Counted from the stretch's first letter, positions 9,882 through 19,311 are shown. The stretch is DNA of 53,859 bases from Nemertoderma westbladi (GCA_032718475.1 JAUCBJ010008148.1:1-53859); one strand, 5' to 3'. Notes: generated from the sequence alone by a model not told the origin. Program-made: numbers and translations.

Positions 9882-10967
9882 ATGGGGAGAATCGTAGAAA
9901 ATCGAACAAACAAACGACTGGGAAGAATATATTACGATGTTTCAAATGCTGCCGGTTTCGCGAGCGTAACCAAACTAGCGAAAGCCGCTAAAGTTACGAG
10001 AAATCGCGCAAAAGAATGGTTGAGCTCCCAACGAACGTATTCCCTACACGCGCCGGCTAGGCGCCATTACCCGACATCAAAAATCTTCACGAGCGGTATT
10101 GGTGATCTATACCAAGCGGATTTGTGCGATATGCAACCTTTTAGGGGTGAGAATAATGGCTACGGTTACATACTTACTTGTATTGACTGTTTTAGTCGGA
10201 AGGCGTGGGCGTTGGGTCTAAAACGTAAAACAGGGGTCGAAATTAAAAGGGCCCTAGCCACGATATTTGAAGATAGAAAACCTAAACGGCTAGCGGTTGA
10301 TCAAGGAACTGAGTTTGTTAATAAATTGGTGAAAGATTTCTTACTGAACAATAATGTTCATTTTTATACTTTAGTTAGCCAATTTAAAGCTAGTATCTGT
10401 GAAAGGCTGAATCGCACCCTCAAATCTCGCATGTACAGAATTTTCATGAGGAAACAGAATAGAGAATGGATGGGTATATTACCAAAAATATTGGTTGCAT
10501 ATAATAATTCAATACATAGAACCATTGGTATGGCACCAAACTCTGTCAATAAAAAGAATGAAACTGACCTATTTTTAAAACTATATGGGAGTGTGGGTCA
10601 TCCCAATAAAAGAAAACGCCGTGCGCAGCGTCGAGTTCATTTCAAGGTTGGTGATAAGGTGCGGCTGAGTTTAGCTAGAAAGCCATTTGACAAAGGTTAT
10701 ACACCTAATTATACTGTAGAAATTTTCAAAATTTACAGAATAAGATTGGATCGAGAGCCGTACCCTATGTACGAAGTTGCGGACTCGAATGGGCGCGTTA
10801 TAAAGGGGACATTTTATCGGCATGAAATCCAAAAGGTAATAGAACCATTTCAATTCCTACCAATTGAAAAAATAATTAAAGAAAAAGTAAATAAAAGCGG
10901 CAAAAAGCAATATTTGGTTAAATTTGTTGGTTTTGCGGCACATCGGTGGGTTGATCACGTACAATAA
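9882..10967 (+). CDS. Polinton integrase (rve family) with C-terminal chromodomain, element A
   Basis: This 361-residue retroviral-type integrase catalyses insertion of the element ends into host DNA. An N-terminal helical DNA-binding region (residues 15-60) is followed by the catalytic core with D80 (in ADLCDM), D140 (in VDQGTEF) and E174 (in CERLNRTLK), giving a DD33E spacing. An SH3-like DNA-binding region follows around residues 245-310 (FKVGDKVRLS through KGTFYRHEIQKV). The last 40 residues (EKIIKEKV...YLVKFVGF...WV) are a chromodomain, which is typical of Polinton integrases and may guide target choice. The ATG at 9882 is the first sensible start. The frame is intact. Homologous, broken copies lie at 25996-26760 (-) and 53030-53473 (+). 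Confidence 0.92.
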   Translation: MGRIVENRTNKRLGRIYYDVSNAAGFASVTKLAKAAKVTRNRAKEWLSSQRTYSLHAPARRHYPTSKIFTSGIGDLYQADLCDMQPFRGENNGYGYILTCIDCFSRKAWALGLKRKTGVEIKRALATIFEDRKPKRLAVDQGTEFVNKLVKDFLLNNNVHFYTLVSQFKASICERLNRTLKSRMYRIFMRKQNREWMGILPKILVAYNNSIHRTIGMAPNSVNKKNETDLFLKLYGSVGHPNKRKRRAQRRVHFKVGDKVRLSLARKPFDKGYTPNYTVEIFKIYRIRLDREPYPMYEVADSNGRVIKGTFYRHEIQKVIEPFQFLPIEKIIKEKVNKSGKKQYLVKFVGFAAHRWVDHVQ

Positions 10968-10981
10968 TTAATTATATTATT

Positions 10982-11864
10982 ATGGATTACTTACATTTAA
11001 CGTTGACTTCCAACGCCAGTCTAGATAAATATCCCGATAACACTCCCAGCGATTTCACGATTGAGTTGTCCAAACCTATCCCCGTCAGCACAGATTGGGT
11101 CGTGGGTCTAAAGGAAATACAGTATGTGTCGACCTATAGAAATATTGAACAAAGATCTGGAATTAGAATTGGCGAATATATGTATGATGAGGATTTGGAA
11201 TTTCATATAGCTCCATACAATCTTATAGAAATCGATTTCAATCTTGGGCTATATGCTTCTATTGAGTCAATTTTAAACCATATTAGTGTTTATTTGAAAA
11301 ATCCCTCAATATCCCACCACGGTTTCAAAGATGTTAAGTTTAACTACCAAAAACATACATCAAAAATTCGTCTACATTGTGAGAAAGGCCGCTATTTCCA
11401 ATTCTATGGAGATAATAAATATTTTCGGGTTATCGAGTTTAAAAAATAATTTAATGGGTCTTGGGGCGCTTTGGGCAATACACTATAACAAAGATGATGG
11501 TTTATTGAACTTAGGCTGTAAAGATACAAACAAATTGGATGGGGTTGAATTCCCTGAACCTTGTGATATAACGAGGGATAGACACACAATGTTTATATAT
11601 ACAGATATGATTGAATCTTCTCACGTAGGACATTCGATGGCGCCTCTTTTGCGGATAATCCCTTTGAAATGGGAACCATACTCATTCATCAACCTGGAAT
11701 TCAAAAACACACATTACAAACAATTAAGAAATAAAAAAGTGCTCGACACAATTAGTATAACGCTTCACGACCATAAAGGAAAGCATATAGTCTTTCATGG
11801 AGGTAAAACAATTTTAGTTCTAGAACTCAAAAAACAACAACGGCGACAAAAACTACAAGAATGA
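10982..11864 (+). pseudogene. Minor capsid (penton-like) protein 1, frameshifted, element A
   Basis: The first part (10982-11449) begins MDYLHLTLTSNAS and resembles the N-terminus of the intact neighbour at 11861. The second part is read in a different frame from about 11422 to the stop at 11864, and contains VGHSMAPLLRIIPLKW and a C-terminal HGGKTILVLEL, again matching the neighbour (EYPLLHSIPI and YGNSILTLHF). The frame change falls at the TTTTCGGG run at 11422-11429. The two parts together form one protein of about 290 residues, the usual size of this Polinton capsid-associated family. I place it as minor capsid/penton-like from position and family resemblance; no single motif proves that. 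The stop overlaps the next start (ATGA). Confidence 0.55.
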
Positions 11865-12664
11865 ACAGTTATTACGTTGTACTACCCTCAAACGCAAACC
11901 CCATAGAATTCCCGCGTAATAGCGCCAGCGATTTCCAAACAAATTTGCAAATTCCTTTACCTTTCGCTAAAGGGCAATGGTTAATAGGTTTAACCGGTAT
12001 AACGTACGTATCTAGTATCAGGTATGACAATAGCGACATTTATATAAAGGCCATAAAAAATAAAAAAATGTTTACAAGAGATGTTACTCTCCCCGAAGGA
12101 TCTTTCCTATCATTGGAAAGGATCATTGAGTACTTCAACAAAAGCCTTATTAAAGGCCAAATTAATATAATTGATAATACAGCACGCTCTGGTAATATAA
12201 CCATACATTTTAAAGGTAAACAGTTGTCGATATTTGTCAGTAAACGTTTGGGTGGTTACCTAGGATTAACAGAACACGAGGTTGATGGCAAAGGTTTTAT
12301 GTGTGTGCAAAATGCCGCGGGGGATTATCACTTGCTAAGGATTGATTCGCGGAATAATAAGTACGACTGCCATAAGCATCCTAATGCTGTCGAAATACTG
12401 GAACCCAACATAAATATACATATCAATTGCGTCGAACCTCAATTTGTAGACAATAGCGAATACCCCCTGTTGCATAGCATACCCATAGAAGGGGAATATG
12501 GGCAAATTATTAGTCGTGAAGTTGAGGAAGTCTACTATAAAAAAGTTAATTCAACATCTAATTTACGTTATATACGAGTTCGATTGATTGGAGATTCCGG
12601 AAATTTGTTGCGCTTTCATTATGGAAATTCAATATTGACACTTCATTTTATACGAATTGATTGA
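11861..12664 (+). CDS. Minor capsid (penton-like) protein 2, intact paralogue, element A
   Basis: This 267-residue protein starts at the ATG that overlaps the stop of the previous gene (ATGA, 11861-11864), a coupling that suggests co-expression. The beginning (MNSYYVVLPSNANPIEFP) and the end (RFHYGNSILTLHFIRID) match the previous gene in order and spacing, so the two arose by tandem duplication. The middle has a GGYLGL turn followed by a longer loop than in the first copy. It is expected to be part of the virion, possibly at the vertices; this is inferred from Polinton gene order and not shown by a catalytic or structural motif. Confidence 0.55.
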   Translation: MNSYYVVLPSNANPIEFPRNSASDFQTNLQIPLPFAKGQWLIGLTGITYVSSIRYDNSDIYIKAIKNKKMFTRDVTLPEGSFLSLERIIEYFNKSLIKGQINIIDNTARSGNITIHFKGKQLSIFVSKRLGGYLGLTEHEVDGKGFMCVQNAAGDYHLLRIDSRNNKYDCHKHPNAVEILEPNINIHINCVEPQFVDNSEYPLLHSIPIEGEYGQIISREVEEVYYKKVNSTSNLRYIRVRLIGDSGNLLRFHYGNSILTLHFIRID

Positions 12665-12738
12665 GATAGTCACAATTTAATCGATGTAAATTATTTATTA
12701 TTTATTATTATCTGATTATCTGAAGTTATAGCGACTAT

Positions 12739-13335
12739 ATGGATAAATTTCTAAGTCGCAGCCGTGGGCGTGATTATTACCCGACGCTGGAAAACCCGGG
12801 AATAATAGTAGATTTCCAATATTATACGCATCTTCCGCAGATCGACCAACACCCCGTTGCAACCATTTATTTTAAAGAGTTTGCGGCTTATAATACTACC
12901 ATCAAATCATTAGAAAACGTATGGTTTATTAATGGTCCACACGCAAAAATTTTAAGTTTAAGCGAATACGACCGTCTCACACAACTCGCCAATATTACGC
13001 ATCACATTAATTTTGACTACGGATTTATGGACCAAAGCGCATTTAAAATGTACATACAGGAATGGTTACAAGAAAAAAAACGGTTGGGGTTTCAAATATT
13101 AATACGCGGAATACCGAAATTATTTATTTTAAAAAATGAATTTAATGTGAATGGAACACTTCTAGAAACGTACGGCATAAACGAAAAATATGCCGATTAT
13201 GACACCAAATGTCTTTTTCACGATTATTCAGCAATAACAAATTGTGCCTACCATTCTGATAATAGTGATTCTTGTTTTAATTATTGTTCTGCGAAACTCG
13301 CGGTTGGTTATGGGAAATGGTTATCATCGAATTAA
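12739..13335 (+). CDS. Conserved Polinton protein of unknown function with Cys/His-rich C-terminus
   Basis: This 198-residue ORF starts at ATG 12739 and has an intact frame. The first third has a hydrophobic strand leading to VDFQYYTHL, the middle has ANITHHINFDYGFMD, then a strand ILIRGIPKLFIL, and the end has a CLFHDY...NCAYHSDN...CFNYCSAKL cluster of cysteines and histidines that could bind a metal. A family with this order of features occurs widely in insect and other arthropod Polintons. The arrangement of an acidic residue on the first strand and a conserved His/Asp strand resembles nucleases of the DEDD fold only loosely, so no activity is assigned. Confidence 0.5.
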   Translation: MDKFLSRSRGRDYYPTLENPGIIVDFQYYTHLPQIDQHPVATIYFKEFAAYNTTIKSLENVWFINGPHAKILSLSEYDRLTQLANITHHINFDYGFMDQSAFKMYIQEWLQEKKRLGFQILIRGIPKLFILKNEFNVNGTLLETYGINEKYADYDTKCLFHDYSAITNCAYHSDNSDSCFNYCSAKLAVGYGKWLSSN

Positions 13336-13446
13336 TGTATATATAATTAATTATTGTGTTATTATATGCTACTTATATTTGTTGATTACACATATACGTA
13401 AGTAGTAAAGAATTATTATATGTTATAATAAATACTCATAATAATA

Positions 13447-13973
13447 ATGTCAGATTCTGATTTGTTTAAATTATATAGCGCCCCACAAATCCAACTGGGA
13501 AGCGGGAATTATAGCGATATACCCGTTTTTAAGGGTGGAAGCATTCTCCTGGGTTTGGCCCATCTACCGGTATATGGAATAATAAGAATAATAAATTCGG
13601 CCGGCGATACACCCAAAATCGTCAGCGTGGGCGCGGAATATTAACAACTGGCCTAGGTATATTAGCGCGCAAGTTAGGGAGAAAGGTGCTAACTAAGGCA
13701 CTCCCCAAAGCAGCGAAAGTAGCACGGAAATACATAATACCAGAAGGAAAACGTATTTTACGCAGTAAAGCAGATGATTTGATAAATAAAGTGGCCGAGC
13801 GGTTAGAACCTCATCCAAAGACACGCCAAATCGCCCAACGGGTATACAATGAATTTACAAACCCGAAAAGTAAAAAAAAGAGGAGTGGGAAACGGCGACA
13901 CCCAAGTGTGGGTATGAACGTTGGGCGGAAACGTAAAAAGCGAAATAATAAATGTCGCGATATTTTTATGTAA
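13447..13973 (+). pseudogene. pVI-like small capsid protein, frameshifted, element A
   Basis: The 5' part (13447-13644) encodes a short leader with GSGNYSDIPVFKGG. The 3' part (from about 13600 to 13973, another frame) has an RGRGILTTGLGILARKLGRK hydrophobic/basic helix, then ALPKAAKVARKY and a lysine/arginine-rich tail containing KKKRSGKRR and GRKRKKR. Directly upstream of the major capsid gene, Polintons normally carry one protein of about 170 residues with exactly this layout: a short leader, an amphipathic helix and a basic tail. It is compared with the adenovirus minor proteins pVI and pVII. The frame change falls between about 13560 and 13605. The stop is 9 bases before the next ATG. 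Confidence 0.5.
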
Positions 13974-13982
13974 CTTAACAAA

Positions 13983-15233
13983 ATGAGTAAATTAGAATTA
14001 TCATTATTCTCGAGTAAAACAAATCAGCGAGAATATACATCTTCACATTTTTTGGATATCTACCCGATTTCTACTCTTGACGCGAATGCCAGGCAAATAG
14101 AGTTTTTTATACCCCAGTCAAATGTTCTATATACTGATTTAAAGAATTCGAAATTTCACATTAAATATAAAATTACATGGGATGGTAATAGGGCTAACGA
14201 CGATACAACCCTCCACCATCTTAATTACCCGGGTGGGTCACTATTTGAAAATTGTTCGTTATATTTAAATGAAAAGCTAGTTGAAACCTCGAATGGGTTC
14301 TACGCCTATAAGTCTACGTTTCAGACATTACTGTTGACAGATGCTAACGAAAAACGCAGTATTTTAAGAGCTGGTGGGTATGTAGATACTGATAATAATC
14401 TAGGTGGGGTACCTGTCGCTACTGAGAATGACGTTCGCGGGAATTATGTTAAATTCGTTGTGGCCCCAATTTTTTTAGACCTGGCAAGCCAGGACAAAAT
14501 TACTGCCACCGGGAATTAACATTCGACTTCGTATAGACCGAGTATCGAATAATTTTTTTTTGAAAGTTGAACCCCCCGCAGGATTGGTAAACCCAAGAGT
14601 TGAAATCATGAATATTAATTTAAAAATAAAACGCCACAAGATTGATGCCGAGGTTATGCGTGCGCATTTGTTGGGGTCACAAAAAATGACTTTATTTATA
14701 ACTTGTTAAAACAAGAAGTGAAAACCTTCACTATTGGTGGCGGGCAGTCCAGTTATACAGAATCGAACATAATCCAAGGAAAATTACCTAAGTATATTTT
14801 GGTTGGAATGCTTACCAACGCCAGCTTCAACGGGGAATTAAGCAGTAATCCGCTACATTTTAACCATTTCGGTTTAAATTATGCCGAACTAAACATCGAC
14901 TCCCGTATTATACACGGGTATCCATATCACCCTAACTTTCTGGAAAACAATTTTATGTTGGAATTCGAAAGTTTAATGAACGTGTTCAAGAGCTTGAGTG
15001 GCGTATTTTGCTCGCTAACACCAGAACGGTTTCGTACCCAATTTCCTTTGATCGTATTCGATCTTACTGCGGGAGGCGACCAAAGCCATGAGATTCAACC
15101 TAGTATTCATACAAGCGGGCATTTGATTCTGAAATTTAGTAATGCACTAGATAACACTATTAACGTTATATTAATGGCAAGCTATGACGCTCTTCTATCT
15201 ATTTCGGAAGCCAAGGAAATAATAACTGAATAA
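13983..15233 (+). pseudogene. Major capsid protein (double jelly-roll), two frameshifts, element A
   Basis: Three reading-frame segments cover one gene. Segment one (13983 to about 14512) has the N-terminal jelly roll with the GGSLFENCSLYLNEKLVE strand and a YKSTFQTLLL helix. Segment two (about 14512-14683) has a strand beginning INIRLRIDR and a VEIMNINLKIKRHK strand. Segment three (about 14684-15233) has FTIGGGQSS, LPKYILVGMLTN, a FNHFGLNY strand and a C-terminal HLILKFSN followed by NTINVILMASYD. This order is that of the Polinton/adintovirus major capsid protein, which builds the hexon-like trimers. The frame changes lie at the CCGGGA site near 14510 and at the A6 run near 14681. At about 415 codons it is short compared with many relatives. 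Confidence 0.8.
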
Positions 15234-15297
15234 ATAAAGATCTCGCATAGTACAAAGTAAGCGAAGCCGCGCCGCCTGCGGATACGTGCACGCTAAG

Positions 15298-15741
15298 ATG
15301 TTGGACTCTATACAATTAGCGAAATTCCTGGTGGGGCCCGAATACATTGGTGTTTACGCAATCGACCAATTACACCTAATACATGCAAAAAAAAAAAATA
15401 AGCATAAACAAAATTATTCATTTATTATTAATAATCAACGTATAGGCCTACCAGGGCAACACTGGTCTTGCGTACGCGTGGTTAAGAGAATTGCTTATTA
15501 TTTAGATTCGTTTGGTAAAGCTCCTCCGCCAAAAATATCATATTGGTTGCATAAATATACCCAAAGGCATACTTGGAATCGTAAAATATTTCAAGCGCCG
15601 CAATCGACTCAGTGTGGTCTATTTTGTCTGTATTATTTAACTGAGGTGCCGAAAAATCCTGGAGCAATGAATATATTCACCTCTAATTTGCGGTACAATG
15701 ATTTATTGTTATTACTGTGGACACTTTCATTAATAAAATAA
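15298..15741 (+). CDS. Adenain-like cysteine protease (C5/Ulp1 fold), element A
   Basis: This is the maturation protease of Polintons and adenoviruses, expected to cleave capsid and core precursors during assembly. From the ATG at 15298 the catalytic His lies at residue 55 (GQHWSC), the Asp at residue 70 (YYLDSFG) and the nucleophile Cys at residue 106 (TQCGLFCLYYL), with an upstream Gln region that forms the oxyanion hole in the family. The His-Trp pair and the QCG motif are diagnostic. At 148 residues it is shorter than adenain (about 200), mainly at the C-terminus, but all catalytic residues are there and the frame is intact. I preferred the ATG at 15298 to the GTG at 15286. It follows the major capsid gene by about 65 bases. 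Confidence 0.85.
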   Translation: MLDSIQLAKFLVGPEYIGVYAIDQLHLIHAKKKNKHKQNYSFIINNQRIGLPGQHWSCVRVVKRIAYYLDSFGKAPPPKISYWLHKYTQRHTWNRKIFQAPQSTQCGLFCLYYLTEVPKNPGAMNIFTSNLRYNDLLLLLWTLSLIK

Positions 15742-15771
15742 TTTATTTATTTCGGTTATGGGTATATTCAA

Positions 15772-15987
15772 TTGTGGTGCGTGAACATATTATTAGCGCT
15801 AATATTAATTAATAATAAATATTTATTTCTTGGGTATATAGTAATAGCAATATTTTTAATAAATATATGGGACAGGACAAGTGAGGCGGGTTGGGGTCTT
15901 CACACCGTAATAATTGGTATAGAGCACATTGGGACCCAACTCTTTCCATTATATAACAAGCATCTGCCGCCCAACCTATGCAGTTAA
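15772..15987 (+). CDS. Short ORF with an N-terminal membrane segment, uncertain
   Basis: An open frame of about 70 codons lies 31 bases after the protease. It has a strongly hydrophobic stretch near its N-terminus (NILLALILI, then YIVIAIFLI) and then a soluble tail containing SEAGWGLHTVIIGIEHIG. There is no ATG near its start (TTG at 15772), so it may be read from elsewhere, be a spliced exon, or be chance. It is on the strand and in the place expected for a late gene of element A. I do not recognise it. Confidence 0.25.
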   Translation: MWCVNILLALILINNKYLFLGYIVIAIFLINIWDRTSEAGWGLHTVIIGIEHIGTQLFPLYNKHLPPNLCS

Positions 15988-16296
15988 CACAAAGGCCAGA
16001 ATCTCAATCCACGCTACACACATTAGACAATAATTAAACGCTCTAACGACAATCAAAGGTCTGGGTTCAATTTACTCGCATATGTGACTGGTTTCACAAA
16101 AGAAATAAGCCATATATAGATACGAAGCTGAAGCGTAGATAATTAGCCAGTTCTGTTATAGTTTATTTACTATATTAACATCAGGAATAGCGATACCGAA
16201 TTCACTTTATTATTATTTACTTTATTAAATTATTAGTACAGGTTCAACAAGCTTAGGCTTTTTTCTTAATTTATTAATTATTAATTTTCAATTTCA

Positions 16297-16578
16297 ATGG
16301 CTGAAGGCGGTGAAAAACCGACGTTAGTTGTTAAACCCTTCAAGCATCATCCTCCAGCATTTAATTTAGAAAAATGGAACAGGATGAATCTCAGAAGAGT
16401 TATGTGGGAGCAAAGGGTGCGGTTGATGCACTCAATTGAGGTAAACTCCAGGTATAATGATGATTTGGTCCCGGTGCACCCGGCGATCGTCTTGCCGATC
16501 GCCGGGGGGCGATCGATGTGTGTGTGCCCGCCGCGGATGATCAATGAAACACATACGCCACCTCCAACCGAAAATTAA
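16297..16578 (+). CDS. Small ORF of 93 residues ending in PPPTEN
   Basis: The ATG at 16297 opens a frame with a basic, proline-containing N-terminus, an RRVMWEQRVRLMHSIEV helix-like segment, a glycine/cysteine-rich part encoded by an unusually GC-rich patch (16480-16540, with repeated CGATCG), and a C-terminus HTPPPTEN. The stop is followed by TAATGTAAGTAATAATTTCG. Both the tail and this following sequence recur 213 bases further on at the end of a second small ORF. I do not recognise the protein. Its place after the capsid and protease genes suggests an accessory gene of element A. Confidence 0.35.
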   Translation: MAEGGEKPTLVVKPFKHHPPAFNLEKWNRMNLRRVMWEQRVRLMHSIEVNSRYNDDLVPVHPAIVLPIAGGRSMCVCPPRMINETHTPPPTEN

Positions 16579-16703
16579 TGTAAGTAATAATTTCGGCAAT
16601 TAATATAATAACATTAATAAATAAATCAACAAATTCAACAATAGTACCTACACGCTAAAGGCTTTGCACACTCCGCGCCCGCGCGGGTACCCATATTGAA
16701 GGG

Positions 16704-16793
16704 ATGTTGGGTGATGGTGGTAGTGGTAATGATGTTGAGGATGAGGAAGAAGATTGGGTAGATTATATACCACCACCACCTACCGAAAATTAA
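16704..16793 (+). CDS. 29-residue acidic ORF ending in PPPPTEN
   Basis: The peptide from ATG 16704 is glycine-rich, then strongly acidic (DVEDEEEDWVDY), then IPPPPTEN and stop. The last codons and the 20 bases after the stop are the same as those of the ORF at 16297-16578, so the two share a duplicated 3' end. It could be a real micropeptide, an exon (the shared sequence contains a good splice-donor string GTAAGT), or a remnant of a tandem duplication. Confidence 0.3.
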   Translation: MLGDGGSGNDVEDEEEDWVDYIPPPPTEN

Positions 16794-16819
16794 TGTAAGT
16801 AATAATTTCGAAAATTATT

Positions 16820-17190
16820 ATAATAACAACAATCACTTCACGGCTCGCCCCACAACTAGTTGCTTAGCAATAACTATAGAATTGTAATATTGGCGGCTGT
16901 CGTTAGTTGAATACAATAACCTTACTTCGATGCTATCACTCACTTCATGGCTCGCCCCATAGGTAGAATAATCAAATTAAAATAATATTATTATAAATAC
17001 TATAACCTTATACTCACTTCGCGGCTCGCCCCACAACTTGTTGCGTAGTGATAAGTATAAATACAATAACCTTACTTCGATGCTATCACTCACTTCATGG
17101 CTCGCCCCATAGGTAGAATAATCAAATTCAAATAATATTATAAATACCTTATTCTCACTTCGCGGCTCGCCCCCCACAACTTATTGCTTG
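16820..17190 (-). repeat. Tandem repeats carrying the end sequence of the TA-flanked element family
   Basis: About two and a half copies of a block of roughly 160-180 bp are present. Each has TACAATAACCTTACTTCGATG, CTATCACTCACTTCATGGCTC and ATAGGTAGAATAATCAAATT. Between them are segments reading CTCACTTCGCGGCTCGCCCC followed by ACAACT(A/T)(G/T)TTGC. The string GGGGCGAGCC(G/A)(C/T)GAAGT on the - strand matches the left end of the elements at 49621 and 52485. No gene is seen in 16794-18090. Confidence 0.6.
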
Positions 17191-17415
17191 ACAATATTGG
17201 TAGCCACAGTTAGTCTGTGTTTATTCACCTTTTTTAGTTGTTGCGTCTGTAATAGTCTATCATGTTAAAGACTTTTATAACAAACGTCTGCAACCCACTT
17301 ACTATATTGGGTTTTACCTATTGCGGTTCAAGGTCAAACGCCAACCAGTAGACACGAATTAATTAAATTACTTCCGTCTGCGAACTGGCCTTATACCGCA
17401 TATGTCACATATGCA

Positions 17416-17568
17416 CAATGGTAACCATGGTAACCATAGTAAGTGGGTGGGGGGGGGGCAACAATGGTAATCATAGTAAGTAGGCGGGGCAAGAATGGTA
17501 ACCATGGTAACCATAGTAAGTGGGTGGGGCAACAATAGTAATTATAGTAAGTAGGCGGGGCAAGAGCC
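17416..17568 (+). repeat. Minisatellite of about 70-76 bp, two copies
   Basis: The unit contains GGTAACCATGGTAACCATAG, TAAGTGGGTGGGG, CAACAATGGTAATCATAG and TAAGTAGGCGGGGCAAG. The second copy differs by single bases (GTAATTATAG for GTAATCATAG). The first copy has a G-run expanded to about 11 bases. Confidence 0.7.
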
Positions 17569-18104
17569 GTTCGGCAAATTCTTTAACATGGTAGACTATG
17601 GCAGACACTGTCTTAATCCCGGTGTTTAGCATACTACTCATACTGTATAAGAATTTATATTTAAGCAACAGATGTACCACTACCGGTTACCAATTCATAA
17701 TCTGATTCAGTGATTGATAATGGCTGCAATCTGCAGTTGAAATATATTTCTTTGCCTAGGCCCTACCGTACTGCCGTACCGATTCGAATTGTATATATAG
17801 TACCTAATATACTGCTTGACAATTATATTTTATACTCCGAATTAAACTTATTATTTTCTTACTTATTCTTACCCTTTCATCTGATTATAATTATTGATTA
17901 TTATTATTATGCACAACCCAATGATTCATATTCCTACACGTATTTCCTACCCACGCTACCAACCAACCATTCATCCACATTGCATCCCATCTCTTTTCTT
18001 ATTCGTCGTTGACTAGGCCACATATTCAGAAATTATATATATAACTGATTGTTTCTATTAAAATTCATCACTTGTAATCTTCATAGTAATAAATTGGCAC
18101 CATA

Positions 18105-18770
18105 TCGAATTTTTTAGTTCTCACTCTGAAATTGCGATCTCTTGCTCATTGTATATTTGTTGGTGGAAGATCATATACCTGAAAATGATTACTAAATGAT
18201 GGAGATATTTAACGAACGGATGAAGTGGTAGGTATTCACCAGCGGCAGCATAGTGTAAAGATGATAGAAAAAATAAAGTATTGAGGGTCTCGGTGTATTT
18301 TCCCTATCACAATTACCATACGTTATACAGTACATACATACACGTTAACCTTTCTGGGATTCACCTATCAGGTATTCCCCTTTAAAACTTATATATATAT
18401 ATATAGACCCCCACCTTTTCCTGTTAGTTGCCAGTACATAGTCTGATGCAGACCGGTAGATCGAAAACGTTTACTATTGTATCTTTATTTAATATGTAGA
18501 TATTTACAAAGACGCATGATAATAATTTTATTTAATTTTTTGACTTTCTACATCATGAAGTATCATTTTTGTATAATCGTCCGACCACTTATATAATTGG
18601 ATAATATCATTATGTAGAGAGTCTAGAAACTCTTGAATACAATTATTATCATCTGTCTTTGTAAATTTTTACATCATTTAGTATCATTTTTTCTCTTGTG
18701 TGATCTTCCAACTATCTAATATACGACGAGTAAGATATATCACAATTTTAGAGTGAGAACTATGGTGGTA
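18105..18770. repeat. Fold-back: inverted repeat of about 95 bp around a 470-bp centre
   Basis: The segment 18110-18205 (TTAGTTCTCACTCTGAAATT, then GGAAGATCATA, then ACTAAATGATG) recurs in reverse complement at about 18675-18765 (CATTTAGTATC, TGATCTTCCAAC, AATTTTAGAGTGAGAACTA). The right arm also has a second, direct, imperfect copy at 18545-18605 (TACATCATGAAGTATCATTT versus TACATCATTTAGTATCATTT). It could be a non-autonomous DNA transposon. No target duplication is obvious. Confidence 0.5.
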
Positions 18771-18831
18771 ATTGATTACAGCAATACAGTTTAAAAATTT
18801 ATCACTTGTAATATTTTTCGCATTTAATATT

Positions 18832-19311
18832 ATGGCCTTAATGCAAAAAACTGGAGCAACAAATAGCTGGAAATTTACTTTCAATCAATATACTTGTACT
18901 GTCGTTCACAGCAAGTATTTTATTGTGAATTCTCTGGATGACAACGAATCAATTTGTTTTTCCCATCATGATACCCGCTATTTGCTGGACATTCTAGAAA
19001 CAACCAACAATCAACATCAATCCAGACCACCAATTATACCAGGTAGGATATATCCCGCTCTTTGTTTTGCTCGAGGAAATTTGAATATTTCTATCAACCC
19101 TGCATCGGGTGATGTTTACATTCAGAAACAAGGCAAATGTAAAGTTCTCAACAAAGCTTTTACTGAAGTTCTAATCCAATACAGAGGGAAATTTTTGCAA
19201 TTTATCTCTCCACCGCTAGAGATTATTAGCGATCAATTCTACATTGAATTATCAAATCCAGAGTTTATTGGATTTGTAACAGCTTTTAAAGGAACCAACT
19301 ATGTTGGCTAA
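18832..19311 (+). CDS. Hypothetical protein, 159 residues
   Basis: The frame is open from 18772, but I take the ATG at 18832 (MALMQKTGATNSWKF) as start because the codons before it lie at the edge of the inverted repeat. The protein is beta-rich with an N-terminal WKFTFNQYTCTVV strand, a central RPPIIPGRIYPALCFARG segment and a C-terminal GFVTAF. I recognise no family. It lies upstream of, and on the same strand as, the element-B polymerase, so it may be an element-B accessory gene. The uninterrupted frame among decayed neighbours is worth noting. Confidence 0.4.
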   Translation: MALMQKTGATNSWKFTFNQYTCTVVHSKYFIVNSLDDNESICFSHHDTRYLLDILETTNNQHQSRPPIIPGRIYPALCFARGNLNISINPASGDVYIQKQGKCKVLNKAFTEVLIQYRGKFLQFISPPLEIISDQFYIELSNPEFIGFVTAFKGTNYVG

